Shown here: positions 11,126 to 22,603 of the stretch, one piece after another
Layout: the number at the start of each line of letters is the position of its first letter
Numbering within the stretch: the stretch's first letter is position 1
NCBI RefSeq assembly: GCF_016801865.2
Contig: NC_068938.1
Coordinates: forward strand, 66,501,005-66,565,004
Source: Culex pipiens pallens
Lineage: Eukaryota; Arthropoda; Insecta; Diptera; Culicidae
Direction of reading: 5' to 3'
Length of the DNA: 64,000 nucleotides
Notes under the pieces: generated by a model
Database searches by the model: none
What the model was told of the DNA's origin: nothing
Seen by the model: only the letters and a program-made list of their open reading frames with translations
Program-made: the position numbers and the translations under genes

Positions 11126-11372
11126 GGCCCGCCCGTGTGGATCAATCGGACCGCGCACTGGACTCACAACCCAGAGGTCACCGGTTCGAATCCCGCGGCG
11201 GGCGCTCTAAAATTCTTTGTGTAAATATGGGTATTCGGCGCCGTCGCTCCGTGCCATACTTTCATACACTTAGGAGCCCAGGGCGGCGAAGTCCTTGTAG
11301 ATAAAAGGAAGACACTAGTGGTTGGTACTAGCAATGGTGGCCGACAGCTATAAAGTCAACTTCGTTTTTTTT
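11126..11372 (+). mobile_element. tRNA-derived SINE (copy 1) with 13-bp target duplication
   Basis: Flanked by identical tctgcgttagaga copies (11113-11125 and 11373-11385). The head, about 11126-11204, is tRNA-like with a D-arm (TGTGGATCAATCGG), an anticodon-arm-like CTGGACTCACAACCCAG and box B GGTTCGAATCC. A body follows ('ggtattcgg..ccgtgccata..cacttaggag'), then a second weakly tRNA-like stretch and a T-rich end. The same family is at 27449-27708. The layout recalls the dimeric-tRNA 'Twin' SINEs reported from Culex pipiens; identity is untested. Confidence 0.85.
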
Positions 11373-11385
11373 TCTGCGTTAGAGA

Positions 11386-14160
11386 ATTGAAAATTGAGTT
11401 ATGACACCGGTGATCGGCGTACCGGAAAGAAGCGAACGTTGAAGACTTGGTCAAATATTTGATTAGAATGGGTGTAATATAAAATGTGGAGCATCTGCAA
11501 GTGGTTTATTGCCTGGACTATTTTTTAGAATAAATTATGTTAAATTATCAAAATCAATATCATTCTAATTCAACTGGGTACACTTATGGAATCGACCTTA
11601 TCCGCTTTGGACCAAACATGGAGGAAACATTCATCTATCGATAGTAAAAAGATATCCCAGGTTAAGTGCCGATCGGACCATCCCTCTATTTTTGGCACCG
11701 CAATCTTTTTTGACGATTTTCCAACTTTCCAACTATTAGACCAAAAAACTTTCTTCTGGTCGCATTTTATTTCAACCCTCAAATGCCTTCCAATATTGAT
11801 TCTTTAAAATTTATGTATTCAAACGAGATTTTCACCCTTTTTTAATTTTATTTAATTTTTATTTGATCACCGTCGTGTTCCCCGGACAATTTTACATTAG
11901 AATCACTGAATTTTTTCCTTATGCAAAACTGGTTGCGCCATGTACCAGTACATTGAATTGCATACTCCTGAAAGTAGGCCTGGAACGCAAGCGTAACACA
12001 CGTGCGTATTCTTGTAGGTAACTTCTTTCTGAAAAAAATTGCTTTTTTAACAATTAGTTTTTGTCACTTCAGTGCCAAGCTACAGCCATTTTAGCAAAAT
12101 AAAAATGGCGAAATTTCAAAAATCCCTATGAAAACTAAATTTAATCACTTACACCACTTTTTCAGTAACTGCCAGCATTTTATATGTTTCCAAACCTTTT
12201 GCATTGTTTTATAACAGCAATTTACAAGCAAAATCAATAGTTTTCATTGATTTGACTATGTGACGTAAGCGCCATTACGAAGAAATGCTTTTTGAAATAA
12301 CCGCCTTCAAAAATACACATTTGTGTTGATGTAAGTAATATTTTTGCATTAAAAAGCTATTTTCATCATAATCTTGAAAAAAAAAAGATTTTGTTATACA
12401 AAAGTTTTCAGAAAAACTGTAAATCATATTTGAGCGATTTAACTAAATAAAAGTTCTCTAAGGCTAAGGCTGGTACAAATTTTAATTAAAGTCAAACTAA
12501 TTAAAAATGAAATTATTTTAATTACTGAAATTTTTTAGTTGATCATGAAACAATATGAGTTCCGTCGAACGTATTTTTTTTTTGCTGTAATCAAACTTTA
12601 TTGACTAGGTTTCTGAAAAAAATGTGATCATTTGAATTAGTAATTACAATTGAAATTACAAGCAATAAAAAAATGTTGTAAAATTCATTTTACAACAGTA
12701 CAGTTGTTTTTAAATTAGTTTTTATTACATCTAAGTTCAAAAATGCACCAGTTATGAATTATTGAAGGATGATAATTTATTTTAAAAAATAACAATAAAT
12801 TAAAGCAAATCATTATTTAGGGTAATTTTTCAATGCAATATCAAAAATAAATTAACAATTTTTTAAATGTCGATCTCGAGTTTTGGCCGCTTTCTTGGCT
12901 TTTTTCTTCTTTGGCGGCTTTCTAAAGAAATGAGCACATTCCCTTTTTAAATAAACAAATGCTTGAAAAATTCCCTTAAAATGCCTCTTGCAAAAATCGT
13001 AGATCGGTCATTTTGACAAACTACCACTCAAATATGTAGAAACAATTAAATTGAAGTGTCACCAGAACAGCTCTCCATTTCCAAACGCCAATATCTGAGA
13101 AACTAATGGTCCATTTCAGTGTCATTAAAAAAATCATTCGTAAAATTTTGATTTTTTTTTTTTAGATTTTAGAACCGTCTTGGTCTTTTACATTACAAAA
13201 GGGACAAAAAAATAATATTTTGGTTTAAAAATTATTTGTCAAATATAAAAAATGAGGAAATCAGAAGGTTTAACGAATGTAACATTTTTAAATTATGGAT
13301 TCAAACTCGTGTATATATTTTTAGAATATCACAATCATCAAACATTGTCAGAGTTGTAGAAAAAATGCCCTTACTGGGTTAACTAAAATGTCATTTTTTC
13401 AATCTCTTTAACAAATACAATTCATCAAAATACATACTTTTTTGCAGATTGTTTTTAAGTAAATTAATTAAATAAGTTATTTTTCCATTTTAATTACAGG
13501 TTTTTTTTTCCTTGAATTGATTGAAAAGATAAAAAAGTGGGATAATAGCATACCTACAACAATGATGAAGACACAAAAACGATCTGGATTGTTCATATCA
13601 TGTTACAGAATTGGTTTAAAAAAAATGCATTATTTAGGGTAAAAATTTGCATTTCATTTTTTTCGAAAATTTGATGAAAAAGCTTGGTTGAATTTTTTGT
13701 GAGTTTTCAAACGACTTTCCAGTGTTATAATTCAATGGAGGTCTTAACAAGCTTTTCTTATCTTATTTTTTATAAATGTATGTTCAGAGTTTCTTTAATT
13801 CCTGTTTTTTTTACAATCAACGATAGTTTTAAAGCAGATCTGTATTTTCCTAGAAATAAATCTGTATGTTATCTGTTTAATGTCAAATTCGGAGCTTCAG
13901 AAAAAAAATTAACAGCAGATTTAAGCTTTTTAATCATATTAAAACATAATACAATTAGTAAATTGTTGAAATCATTAAATATAATAATTTTAAACAAAAT
14001 CTGTATACACAAATTTTTGTGATTTTTGGAATCGAAAAATCTTTAAAATACAGATTTATCAGAATATCTGGCATGGCTGCTTACAACTGCAGAAAAAAAA
14101 ACAATTTAAATGTGTTTCCCAATTTGTCTCCCAAAAGTCACGTGTCATTTCCTTTCTTTT
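11386..14160. other. Long AT-rich non-coding stretch
   Basis: Mostly A/T-rich sequence. 11570-11810 and 11870-12020 are of more normal complexity, and the ORFs there (70-73 codons, both strands) have no recognisable domain. A 112-codon ORF at 13684-14022 is T/A-driven and not gene-like. No exon or structural RNA is supported. Confidence 0.35.
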
Positions 14161-15180
14161 TTTAAATTCAGTGACTTCCTACACATAATAACGATTTGAT
14201 TTACGTATGCAAACTCCGCTTGTGGTCTCCAGCTGGTGGTGGTTGACACTTTTCGGTGAGACTCCCTTTGGCACCGTTGGTTGGTCGGTTAATGGATCAT
14301 TTTACGGGTTGTCCACGAATTGTTAACAAGCACCAGCACTACCGCGAAGAGCCATAAGCCATGAGCATAAATTGTGAGCTGCCACGCAAGCCACCCACGA
14401 TTTTTACTTTTGGTTTATTGCTTGATTATGTGGCCGGTATTTGGCGCAGAAAATATGGATAAGTTTGCTGTTTTTAGTTTTTTTTTTTTTTTTTTGGGAA
14501 TTTATACTTATATAATATTTGATTATTTATTTGATGAATAAGAAAAATTTTAGAAATGCACAATCTAAAATTAAAAAAAGTTAAACAGTGCAACTTTGGA
14601 CCTTCTAAGTACTTTACCGTTTTTTTTTTTTTTCGAGAAACGCAAATGATCCGAATGACAAAAGCAAATAAATTTTGCTTCATAATTTACCTGACAACGT
14701 CTACCTTCCCCCCATTCACTGACACAAAACCCATGAATGCTCAGTGTTCCCGGAATTAATGTCACTCTCTTTCTTGCAAGCTTGAAAAAAATCTTTTCCT
14801 TTCTTAAACTTCGACCAATGTCGTCGCACGGACGACGGATTGCTTCGGGCCACCTGAAGCCGAGGACCTTCTCCGCAAGTCAGAGCGAGCAGGTGGGTTG
14901 ACGTGCGGTTCCTTCGCGATAAACCACGTGTTTTGCCCTGGGACGATTTGGGTGCACGCTCCTTGGCGGGTGAGATGTTGCGTAGGATGTTTGACCTGGC
15001 AAAGATTGCGCTTTGGAGAATGTCATAAAGGCCGGTGAAAAGGGGTACGGACCTTTCCGTAACATTCAAGTATGGAGTTATTTTTATCAAATTCACTCGA
15101 AAGCTGCACATTGTTGAGCAAACTGAAAAAAAGAACACAACAACAATCTGCGAGGAAGGCAAAAAGTAGTACGTAACAAT
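14161..15180. other. Higher-complexity segment with an unassigned minus-strand ORF
   Basis: 14200-14460 and 14760-15070 are GC-richer than their flanks and lack repeat signatures. A 148-codon ORF runs 15162-14716 on the minus strand. It is basic in its middle (SSQGKTRGLSRRNRTS) with no domain I recognise, and other frames are also open over part of it. Candidates are regulatory sequence, a decayed retroelement piece or an unknown exon. Confidence 0.3.
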
Positions 15181-16474
15181 GAAGGGATTTTTAATCAGTC
15201 AGTTTTCATAAAAGAAATAACCAAAAATTAATGTCCTAAGCTTTTTCGAAAATCTCTCTAATTTATCAAATTTATGACTAGAAAATTACGTACTTTACAA
15301 TGCCTTCGAGTTTAAATTTTGTTGAATTTTGTGGTAAATTCAACTTCTTTGGAGCTTAAACAAATATTTGAAACATGTAAGGCATGATATTTGCTTAGAT
15401 AAAAAAAATGAACTTTTGTTTTTATATTCCTTTCTTTTTTTCCTGGTCAAACATTGAGTCATAAACTTAAATTTGATTTTGTTGAAATAGCATCTCCACC
15501 TGCAAACAATTTAACAATTTGACAAGTCATAAAGAGTTTATCTATATTTGAGAATCTGTAGCTGAAGCGATTTTCTTATCGATTTTGTTTTTTTTTTGCT
15601 GATTTGTGGTGGTGACTAGACATTTTAGATTTTTTTTTACATTTAAACATGAATGGTTGAATTTTCAAAAAATACTATTAAAAGTTTCGAGTTTTTTCAT
15701 AAGTTCCAGGGTATTAAAAGGGCATCTTTTGAGCTAAACTTTAGAATGGTGAAAAATCGGATACCGGAGTTTTGATATCAATGTTTTGGTAAAACCTAAT
15801 TCTAACACTCATTTTGGGAAACAACATCAAATTTGCATTAGAAAATTATCTTACTTTTGTGGCATTAGAAAATTATCTTACTTTTTGTAGCGCACCCTTC
15901 TAATCAGGTTATATTACTTCCAAAAATTAAGCCAAATCCAATTTTTTTTAAAGGGCTGTATCTACTTACTGTAAAATATGGCTTAGGTATTAGATGACAC
16001 TAAAAAAACTCATTTATCACAAAATTATAATTTCAAGAAGCTGAGCATTTCTTCCAGACTTACGAAAATGGTTGTTATTTTCTAATATCTCGGCAACTAA
16101 TGGTAAAATAAAACATTTGAGAAATTTTCGGATCTCTTCGAAACATTGAATATTGCGCCCTTTTGAAACGTTAGTCTAGATTCCAAAATATTCAAAATAT
16201 TTTTTTTCGAAAAGATCATAAAAAGATTTTTGTTGCTGAGATATTGGCATAAAAAAATAGGGAAAATAGCAAAAACGAAAATTTGAAAAACTTCAATTTT
16301 CTTGTTTGTTTTTCTAGTATTTGCCGTATCTCAGAAATTTTCAGAACTTTTCTAAAAAAATATATTTTCAAGAATGGTCACTCATGAGGTCAGTTTAATC
16401 GAAATACAGAAAATTCGATTTCACAATAAAACAGTAGAATAAAATGTATGGGTATGATTTCTATTAAAGAAACT
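15181..16474. other. AT-rich non-coding with foldback-F fragment
   Basis: 15181-16020 is A/T-rich; a short direct duplication of 'gcattagaaaattatctta' lies at about 15836-15885. 16030-16400 carries decayed family-F motifs ('tctcggcaactaatgg', 'tattgcgcccttttgaaa'). No gene is seen. Confidence 0.4.
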
Positions 16475-16624
16475 AACTTAATCCACCTATGTGGTTGGTG
16501 CCTTCCTCACTCTTTTCCAACAATGGGTGATATGTGATATGAGGGGTTTGGACACAAATTTCGCCTGATTTCGTTAAGTTCCGGAATACAAAAAAACACA
16601 CATATCACTCAAGGGCTCATAAGT

Positions 16625-17372
16625 GGCATCTTACGTGGTCATAGCTTGAGACAGGGTTGCTAGATCTTCAATGTTTTAGACACGTTGGAAAGGTCTTTCG
16701 ATTACCTAACCAACGATGGGTTGGATGATGGATCCGGACATTGTTTACATACATTTAAGTGAGATCCGGCTACAAAAAAGTACATAATTATCATTTAAGT
16801 GGTTATAACTCGAGACAGGGTTGCCAGATCTTCAATGTTTTAGACTCGTTGGAAAGGTCTTTCGATTACCTAACCAACGATGGGTCGGATGATGGATCCG
16901 GACATTGTTTACATACATTTAAGTGAGATCCGGCTACAAAAAAGTACATAATTATCACTTAAGTGGTTATAACTCGAGACAGGGTTGCCAGATTATCAAT
17001 GTTTTAGACTCGTTGGAAAGGTCTTTCGAATACCTTACCAACGATGGGTCGGATGATGGATCCGGACATTGTTTACATACATTTAAGTGAGATCTGGCTA
17101 CAAAAAAGTACATAATTATCATTTAAGTGGTTATAACTCGAGACAGGGTTGCCAGATCTTCAATGTTTTAGACTCGTTGGAAAGGTCTTTCGATTACCTA
17201 ACCAACGATGGGTCGGATGATGGATCCGGACATTGTTTACATACATTTAAGTGAGATCCGGCTACAAAAAAGTACATAATTATCACTTAAGTGGTTATAA
17301 CTCGAGACAGGGTTGCCAGATTATCAATGTTTTGGACTCGTTGGAAAGGTCTTTCAATTACCTAACTAACAA
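16625..17372 (+). repeat. 164-bp tandem repeat, about 4.6 units
   Basis: The landmark 'tacataattatca' recurs at 16781, 16945, 17109 and 17273, exactly 164 bp apart. Units alternate: those starting 16781 and 17109 read 'atcatttaag' and 'cagatcttcaatg', while those starting 16945 and 17273 read 'atcacttaag' and 'cagattatcaatg'. That indicates a 328-bp dimeric higher-order unit. Confidence 0.92.
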
Positions 17373-17585
17373 TGTATAACATGAGAAGGTTGGTTCAGTT
17401 TACTGCCATTTATTCAACTTCCGAAAATATGCGAAAACACATTTTTATACATAACTTTTGAACTACTTATCGAAACTTCAATCAATTCAATAGCACCGTA
17501 TGGGACCCTAAACCAAGTCGAATGCGACTGGTTTGGTCAAAATCGGTTCAGCCAGTGCTGAGAAAACTGCGTGACATTATTGGTC

Positions 17586-17648
17586 ACATACACACACACA
17601 TACACACACACATACACACACACACATACACACACACATATACACACA
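17586..17648 (+). repeat. CA/CATA microsatellite
   Basis: Interrupted (CA)n with CATA breaks inside element E copy 1. The short ORF across it is a by-product. Confidence 0.9.
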
Positions 17649-17940
17649 GACATTTGTTCAGTTTTCGATTCTGAGTCGATATGTATAATTGTATACATCA
17701 AGGTGGGTTCAATTTTAGAGCAGGATTATAGCCTTACCTCAGTGAGGAAGGCAAAAAAGCCCGTGTATGGCTCAAAACTTGCGGGTTTTTGTCTCTTGAA
17801 AATTCCAAAAATTAAAGAAAAATCGACCAATTTTCGACCACAAATTTAGTAAATTCCAGCTAAATAAAAAAAATCAGAAAACTTCGAGATGTAAGAGAAT
17901 TACTCACATTTTATGTGTTTTAATCGATTCAGTATTTTTT

Positions 17941-19555
17941 GTAACTATTTTAATCTTTGATAAGACATGCAATGGTTTAAAAACAGGAAAATTTATGTTT
18001 TCTAAGTCTCACCCAAACAACCCGCCATTTTCTAATGTCGATACCTCAGCAACTAATGGTCCGATTTTCAGTGTTAAAATATGAAACATTCGTGAAGTTT
18101 TCCGATATTTTCGAAAACAATTTTTTCGTGTAATATTGAATGTTTGGCCCTCTTGAAATGTTAGTCTTGAATTAAAATTTTTGAAATTTTGGCAATATCT
18201 CAACAACGAAGGGTCGTATCAACAAAGTTCAAAAAAGCAAAATATAGAGAATTTGCTCAGCTTTTTAAAAATATTTTTTTCAAAGGCAAACATGGGCACT
18301 TATTTAAAAAAATAATAATAAATGCGACTATTTTTAAAAAGTTACCTAAAAATGGCTATAACTTGAAAACGGTGCACTTTATCAAAATTTCCCTAAAGTA
18401 CTTTTTGATTGCATATTTCATTTTACATCGAAAAATGTAGTTGAAAACTTTTTGCGATTAATATTTTATTTTTATTTTAAATCAGCATTGATTCCAAAAA
18501 TCATAACTCGGTCAAAGATTTTTTGCCCGTTCTGGAAATTTCTGAAAAGTTGGCATTTAATGTTCTCTAAAACATATCAGAAAATAAAAAAATTAAAGAT
18601 AGTGTTTTTGCCTTCCTCATCTTACTGAGGAAAGGCTATAAAATCACTCGAAAAATTAACTTTTTAATTTGACCTCGTAGACCCACCTTCACGTATGCAT
18701 ATCGACTCAGAATCATGTTCTGAGCAAATGTCTGTGTGGATGTGTGTAGGTGGGTGGACAAAAAAAATGTCACTCGATTATCTCCGGACTGGATGAACGG
18801 ATTTTGACCGTATCATTCGATCCGTCTTGGGGTCCCATAGGTCTCTATTTAAAAACTGCAAGTTTAGTTAAGTACTTCAAAAGTTATGCTAAAAAACGAT
18901 TTTGGCGTATGTCTGGAAGATTGTAATAAGGGTGGTTTTTGCAAGAAACCTATTATGTTATACATTTTTAGAAAGGCATTAAACAGATCTTTCCAAAGAG
19001 CCCAAAACATTGAAGATCTGACAACCCTATCAAAAGTTATTAGCACTTAAGTGCTATTTATACACTACACTACACTTTTTGGAGGCCGGATTTCAGATAT
19101 TGTGATAGAAATATTGTCTGAATCTTCCATGCGAACTATCGTTGGATAGGTTTTTTATCAGACCTTGCCGATGAGCCAGAAATATTGAAGGTCTGCGAAC
19201 CCTATCAAAAGAAATGAGTAATAAAGTTGATTTGTTAAACATGTTAAGGGGGAATGTGGCTATTTTTACTGAATGTATTGATTTTATGAATGTGAGGAAG
19301 GCACCAACCAGTAACGTTTTTTTGCAAAGTTTTAGTGACAAAAAGTTAAATTAAAAATCACCAATTTTTTTTACCGTTTATCATATTTTTTCAGTGTAGT
19401 CCTTATCCATACCTACAACTTTGCCGAAGACGCCAAATCGGACAAACTAATGATGCAAAATGGCTTCTTTGGGCATACCGAATGAACCAAAAAAGTTTCA
19501 GCCGGATAAAAAAATGCAAAAAAATCGAATGAACGAAATCTCAGAGAATTGCTCA
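17941..19555. mobile_element. Foldback-F fragment interrupted by element E
   Basis: 17941-18609 and 19316-19555 together match the right half of the 6925-8735 foldback in order ('aaacaacccgccattttc', 'aaaacggtgcacttta', then 'cctacaactttgccgaag' and 'tggcttctttgggcatacc'). Element E copy 2 splits it at the 'agtgtttttt|gcaaa' site, so F is older than E here. Confidence 0.7.
18610..19315 (-). mobile_element. Element E, copy 2 (inverted, nested in foldback F)
   Basis: Begins GCCTTCCTCATCTTACTGAGG and ends TGAGGAAGGCACCAACCAGTAAC, the reverse of copy 1. The interior matches copy 1 on the other strand, including the 'ggaaaggtctttcgattac'-type block, but without the tandem expansion. Runs of T on both sides could be a target duplication but are too simple to be sure. 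Confidence 0.65.
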
Positions 19556-21230
19556 TACATTGAAAGTTCTTTTACTCATAAAGATAAATGTAAATTTGAA
19601 TAACATTTTCAAAAAATAAATGTGTTGCTTCTTAATTTTTAAAATGTTATGCTTTCTGAAATAATTTTAAGTCAAATTCAACCATTGAATTCAATACCAT
19701 CAGAAGTGACATTGGGACCCCTGTTGACGGAACATTAAACGTAAAAATATAAAATAAAAATAAAAACTCAAGAAGGTAGGGTTAACGACATGTTCCCAAC
19801 CCATTACAACCCCGCAAAATAGCCATAGATACTATCTTCGCAATCAATTACGACGCTCCGAAGTAGCCATTACCAAATGAGATACTTGAGACTTCTTCCG
19901 TTGGCCCGCTGAACCCAGACGCCGGAGAGGGGACACAGACCTGGACAAATCTTCCGTCGTCGTCGCACCCCGGCCAGACAACAACGCCTCATACTTGGTG
20001 CCATTTTCAGGGGGTGAAAATGTGAAGTTTCGGCTTCGATTCCAACTTGGGCGGGAGGGTTGGATGCGATTGCAATTTCCCAGCGACGGACCGAAAAAAG
20101 GCCCAACACGCGCGGCCAGACAATCGCGGTGTGGGACTCCGTACCTACGGCGGATTCTGAAGGGGAAAAGGTTTGGCGGTGAGAGGACCACACAATAAAG
20201 AAGGACTCTCCGGCATTTCCGTCATCAAGCAACGCCATCATCTAGCGTTGGCGTTGCTTAGGATGGTCGGGAGGGGTCAGGGGTTCCAACAGTTTGTCGT
20301 GATCGCCAACACCATTTTGTGTCTTCATAGATTCCCAATACTCGAATTCATTCCTGACACAGAGATATTCAACAAAAACCAAGTTTACGTCAAGTTGTCA
20401 AATGAAATTTTAGTTAGAGGCCGTTTTGCCACACTTGCATACAAGTCTTCTGTGAAAGTTATAACTCGGAACTCGGGAACCTCTGCCCTACAACCGGGAT
20501 GAACACACGCTCCCGGAAGAAGAGCAAAAAAGCAGCATCAAATTTTATTATTCTGTTCCTGTTTTCCTTGTCGCGCGTTTCCCCCTTCCCAGAACCGGTT
20601 CCTCACCCGGTTGGCATCCTGGCAATCCGTCCATGTAGTCAACCACGCCACGCCACGACCATCAACCGTTTATTAAATATATGTATTTATAACAATATAT
20701 ATAATCGTGTCTAGATTTCCTGGTTCATAGACACATGCGTACGCGCGTTCGCCGCCGTTCTAGCGGCTGCTCTCCTGGAGAATCCATAGAAACCCCCCGG
20801 TAGGCCGCGGGTCCCGAGTTTCCCGGGAATCACCGAAAAACTCCCCCCAAACTCCAACCGTCTGGGCGCTCCAGACAGCCGCCGCCGACACATTAAAAGG
20901 GCAATGACCGAATTTCAAACAGCCAGCCAGCCGTCATCTGCCATCATCATACGGCCACTTCAGGGCATCATCCTTCGTGTGTCCTTTGGCCAACCCCAAC
21001 CCGCTCCTTGGACGGCATACACACACACACACACACACCCAAGTCTGGCAGCGCAGAGAGCAACCAACCCAGGCGACCCATCAGCAGATGCCCGGGGATC
21101 ACACACCAGCCAGCCAGCCAGCGGTGGTGGTTCCAGCTAGGAAAGGATTGCAGGGTGACGACTTTAAGTAAATGTAAAAAAATTACGAACCAAATTTTTA
21201 AAACGTTTTGTACTTGTGCTATTAATTTTT
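19556..21230. other. Higher-complexity, GC-richer non-repetitive segment
   Basis: 19800-21150 has few repeat signatures and several overlapping ORFs of 60-123 codons on both strands, none with a recognised domain. A (CA)10 tract lies at about 21017-21038. It could be regulatory intron, a UTR or an unknown exon; no splice-consistent coding frame could be defended. Confidence 0.3.
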
Positions 21231-21405
21231 AGTGCCCATAAACCACTTGGACACTTTTTTGTGAATCTGTAATCCCTCCCCCCCCCCCTCTCGTGGACAA
21301 TTCTCCATACAAAAAAAAACTGTTTTGTATCGATCGTGGACAATCGCCAACACCCCCCCCCCCCCCCTTCCCCCTCAAATGTTCACGTGGTTTATGGATG
21401 GTTCC
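21231..21405. mobile_element. MITE of the GGGACCATCC family (copy 2, decayed)
   Basis: The left end reads gtgcccataaaccacttgg and the right end cacgtggtttatggatgg. The interior has the same C-rich runs and 'tggacaatcgcca' as the copy at 34582-34752. The terminal bases and target duplication are eroded. Confidence 0.65.
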
Positions 21406-21455
21406 TACCCTATTTTTCCTATTGCTTGTAGGCTTATGTTATTGTATTTTTTTCC

Positions 21456-21842
21456 ACACCCAGAACTGGGCATCGGCATACGAGAGGATAAAGAGCACGA
21501 TTCGGTAGTAAAATGGTACTGTGTGCGGACGGAGAGGATAAATCCCGAAATTACAGAGAGTACTTTACTCATGGGTTCATCTTCAAAAAAAGTTCATCCG
21601 TAAAAAAAAAATACCGGTACCGAGTCTCGAACCCAAGACCTTCGGCATATTGAACCGTGTCTTTGCCGTATGGGCCACCATACGCCACTAAGTGGCGATC
21701 ATTTGTCCATATAAGCCACTCAATAGGATGAACTGTTCCAATGAACGAATGAACACGCGAGAGGACTATACTCTCGCAAAATAGCACTTTTCTCACGTTT
21801 CTTTTCGTGAGGACTATTCCCTTGTTCTTTAACTTTGGGTGT
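21456..21842 (-). mobile_element. Inverted-repeat element with internal tRNA-like promoter (copy 2)
   Basis: Read on the minus strand it starts ACACCCAAAGTT and ends CCAGTTCTGGGTGT. It follows the same plan as 5882-6318: inverted ends, GAGAG-type palindromes, a tRNA-like segment, a T-run, 'ggatgaact...gatgaaccc', a 'gtacca' block and another GAGAGG block. Sequence identity between the copies is patchy but the order is preserved. Confidence 0.55.
21616..21690 (-). other. tRNA-like segment inside copy 2
   Basis: On the minus strand, TATGGTGGCCCATACGGCAA is followed by a box B-like GGGTTCGAGACTC. The cloverleaf is incomplete. It occupies the same place in its host element as the segment at 6080-6150. 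Confidence 0.5.
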
Positions 21843-21849
21843 AATGCTA

Positions 21850-22064
21850 CACAGTAAGAAAAAAAGTCATGGTTATATTACATATGGGAAGGGGTACATC
21901 ATTAATGTCAGAAAAAATGTGACCTCTGAAAATGTGTTATTATACCTCTTTTCTGATGTAATGTCACTTTTTCAGTCTAAATTGAGGTAAAATTACATCA
22001 TAAAAGAGAGAATATTCAACCTTCCAAAATTACACCTTCCAATTTTACACAACTTTTTACTGAG
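21850..22064. mobile_element. MITE with CACAGTAA ends (copy 1)
   Basis: Left CACAGTAAGAAAAAAAGT and right ACTTTTTACTGAG are inverted ends, with TA on both sides (21848-21849, 22065-22066). The interior has paired 'attacat..' and 'aattttaca' motifs. A relative lies at 62783-62965. Tc1/mariner-type insertion is inferred from the TA. Confidence 0.7.
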
Positions 22065-22135
22065 TAATTTCACCAAACACAAAAACATAGAATCGAAAGA
22101 ACTGAAACAATAAAAAACGGGAGTTACATGATCAT

Positions 22136-22595
22136 TAGGGTGCCCAGAATATGGGACTTTTTTTCAAAACCTCGCTCCACAAGCTGAATTCTGTTCCTTG
22201 AGCTATTTTAGGACTCTGGGCCAAATATGAGCAAAATCGGTCAACATTTTGTATGGGAAAAATCGAAAAAATGAATGAAAAACCAAATTTTCTTACTGTT
22301 TGGTCTACACGGGGCGCTACTTCCATCCAAATATTCCCAAAAGTGAGATTCTCATTGAAAATTGCTCTACAACTTTGTAGAACACGCCAAAACTGTAAAA
22401 CTCGATCCTGAAAAGTTATTAGCGATTTAAAAATGCAATTTTTGTATGAAAACTATTTTTTTCACTAACTTTAGGCTCGGGTAATAATGGGTTAATCTCA
22501 ACCAATTTCGCTCAAAATTTGCACAGATGCTTCAAATAAACCAAAAAACTGTTTTCCGCTTGTGGAGCAAGGGGTCATTTTTTCTGGGCACTTTA
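22136..22595. mobile_element. hAT-like MITE with 8-bp target duplication
   Basis: A 460-bp element with ends TAGGGTGCCCAGAA and TTCTGGGCACTTTA, flanked by identical ATGATCAT (22128-22135, 22596-22603). An 8-bp duplication and short ends fit the hAT superfamily. No transposase is encoded. Confidence 0.8.
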
Positions 22596-22603
22596 ATGAT
22601 CAT

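Larger units (their letters stand above)
16475..17752 (+). mobile_element. Non-autonomous element E, copy 1, with internal tandem array
   Basis: Starts ACTTAATCCACCTATGTGG, a short hairpin, continues TTGGTGCCTTCCTCA and ends TGAGGAAGGC, giving inverted ends. The interior holds the 164-bp tandem array and a CA-rich microsatellite (17586-17648). Copies or fragments lie at 18610-19315 (inverted), 24112-24450 and 33415-33634. No protein is encoded. The superfamily is unknown. Confidence 0.65.

Noticed and set aside
11126..11204. A functional tRNA gene (likewise at 27449, 29520, 29655, 6080 and 21616)
   Set aside because: The heads are followed by SINE bodies within target duplications, or lack a complete cloverleaf, or sit inside inverted-repeat elements. 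The block at 29655-29729 comes closest but lacks U8 and has an altered box B.
14716..15162. A 148-codon minus-strand gene
   Set aside because: No domain, no splice or promoter context, and the overlapping frames are also partly open. Described only as an unassigned ORF.
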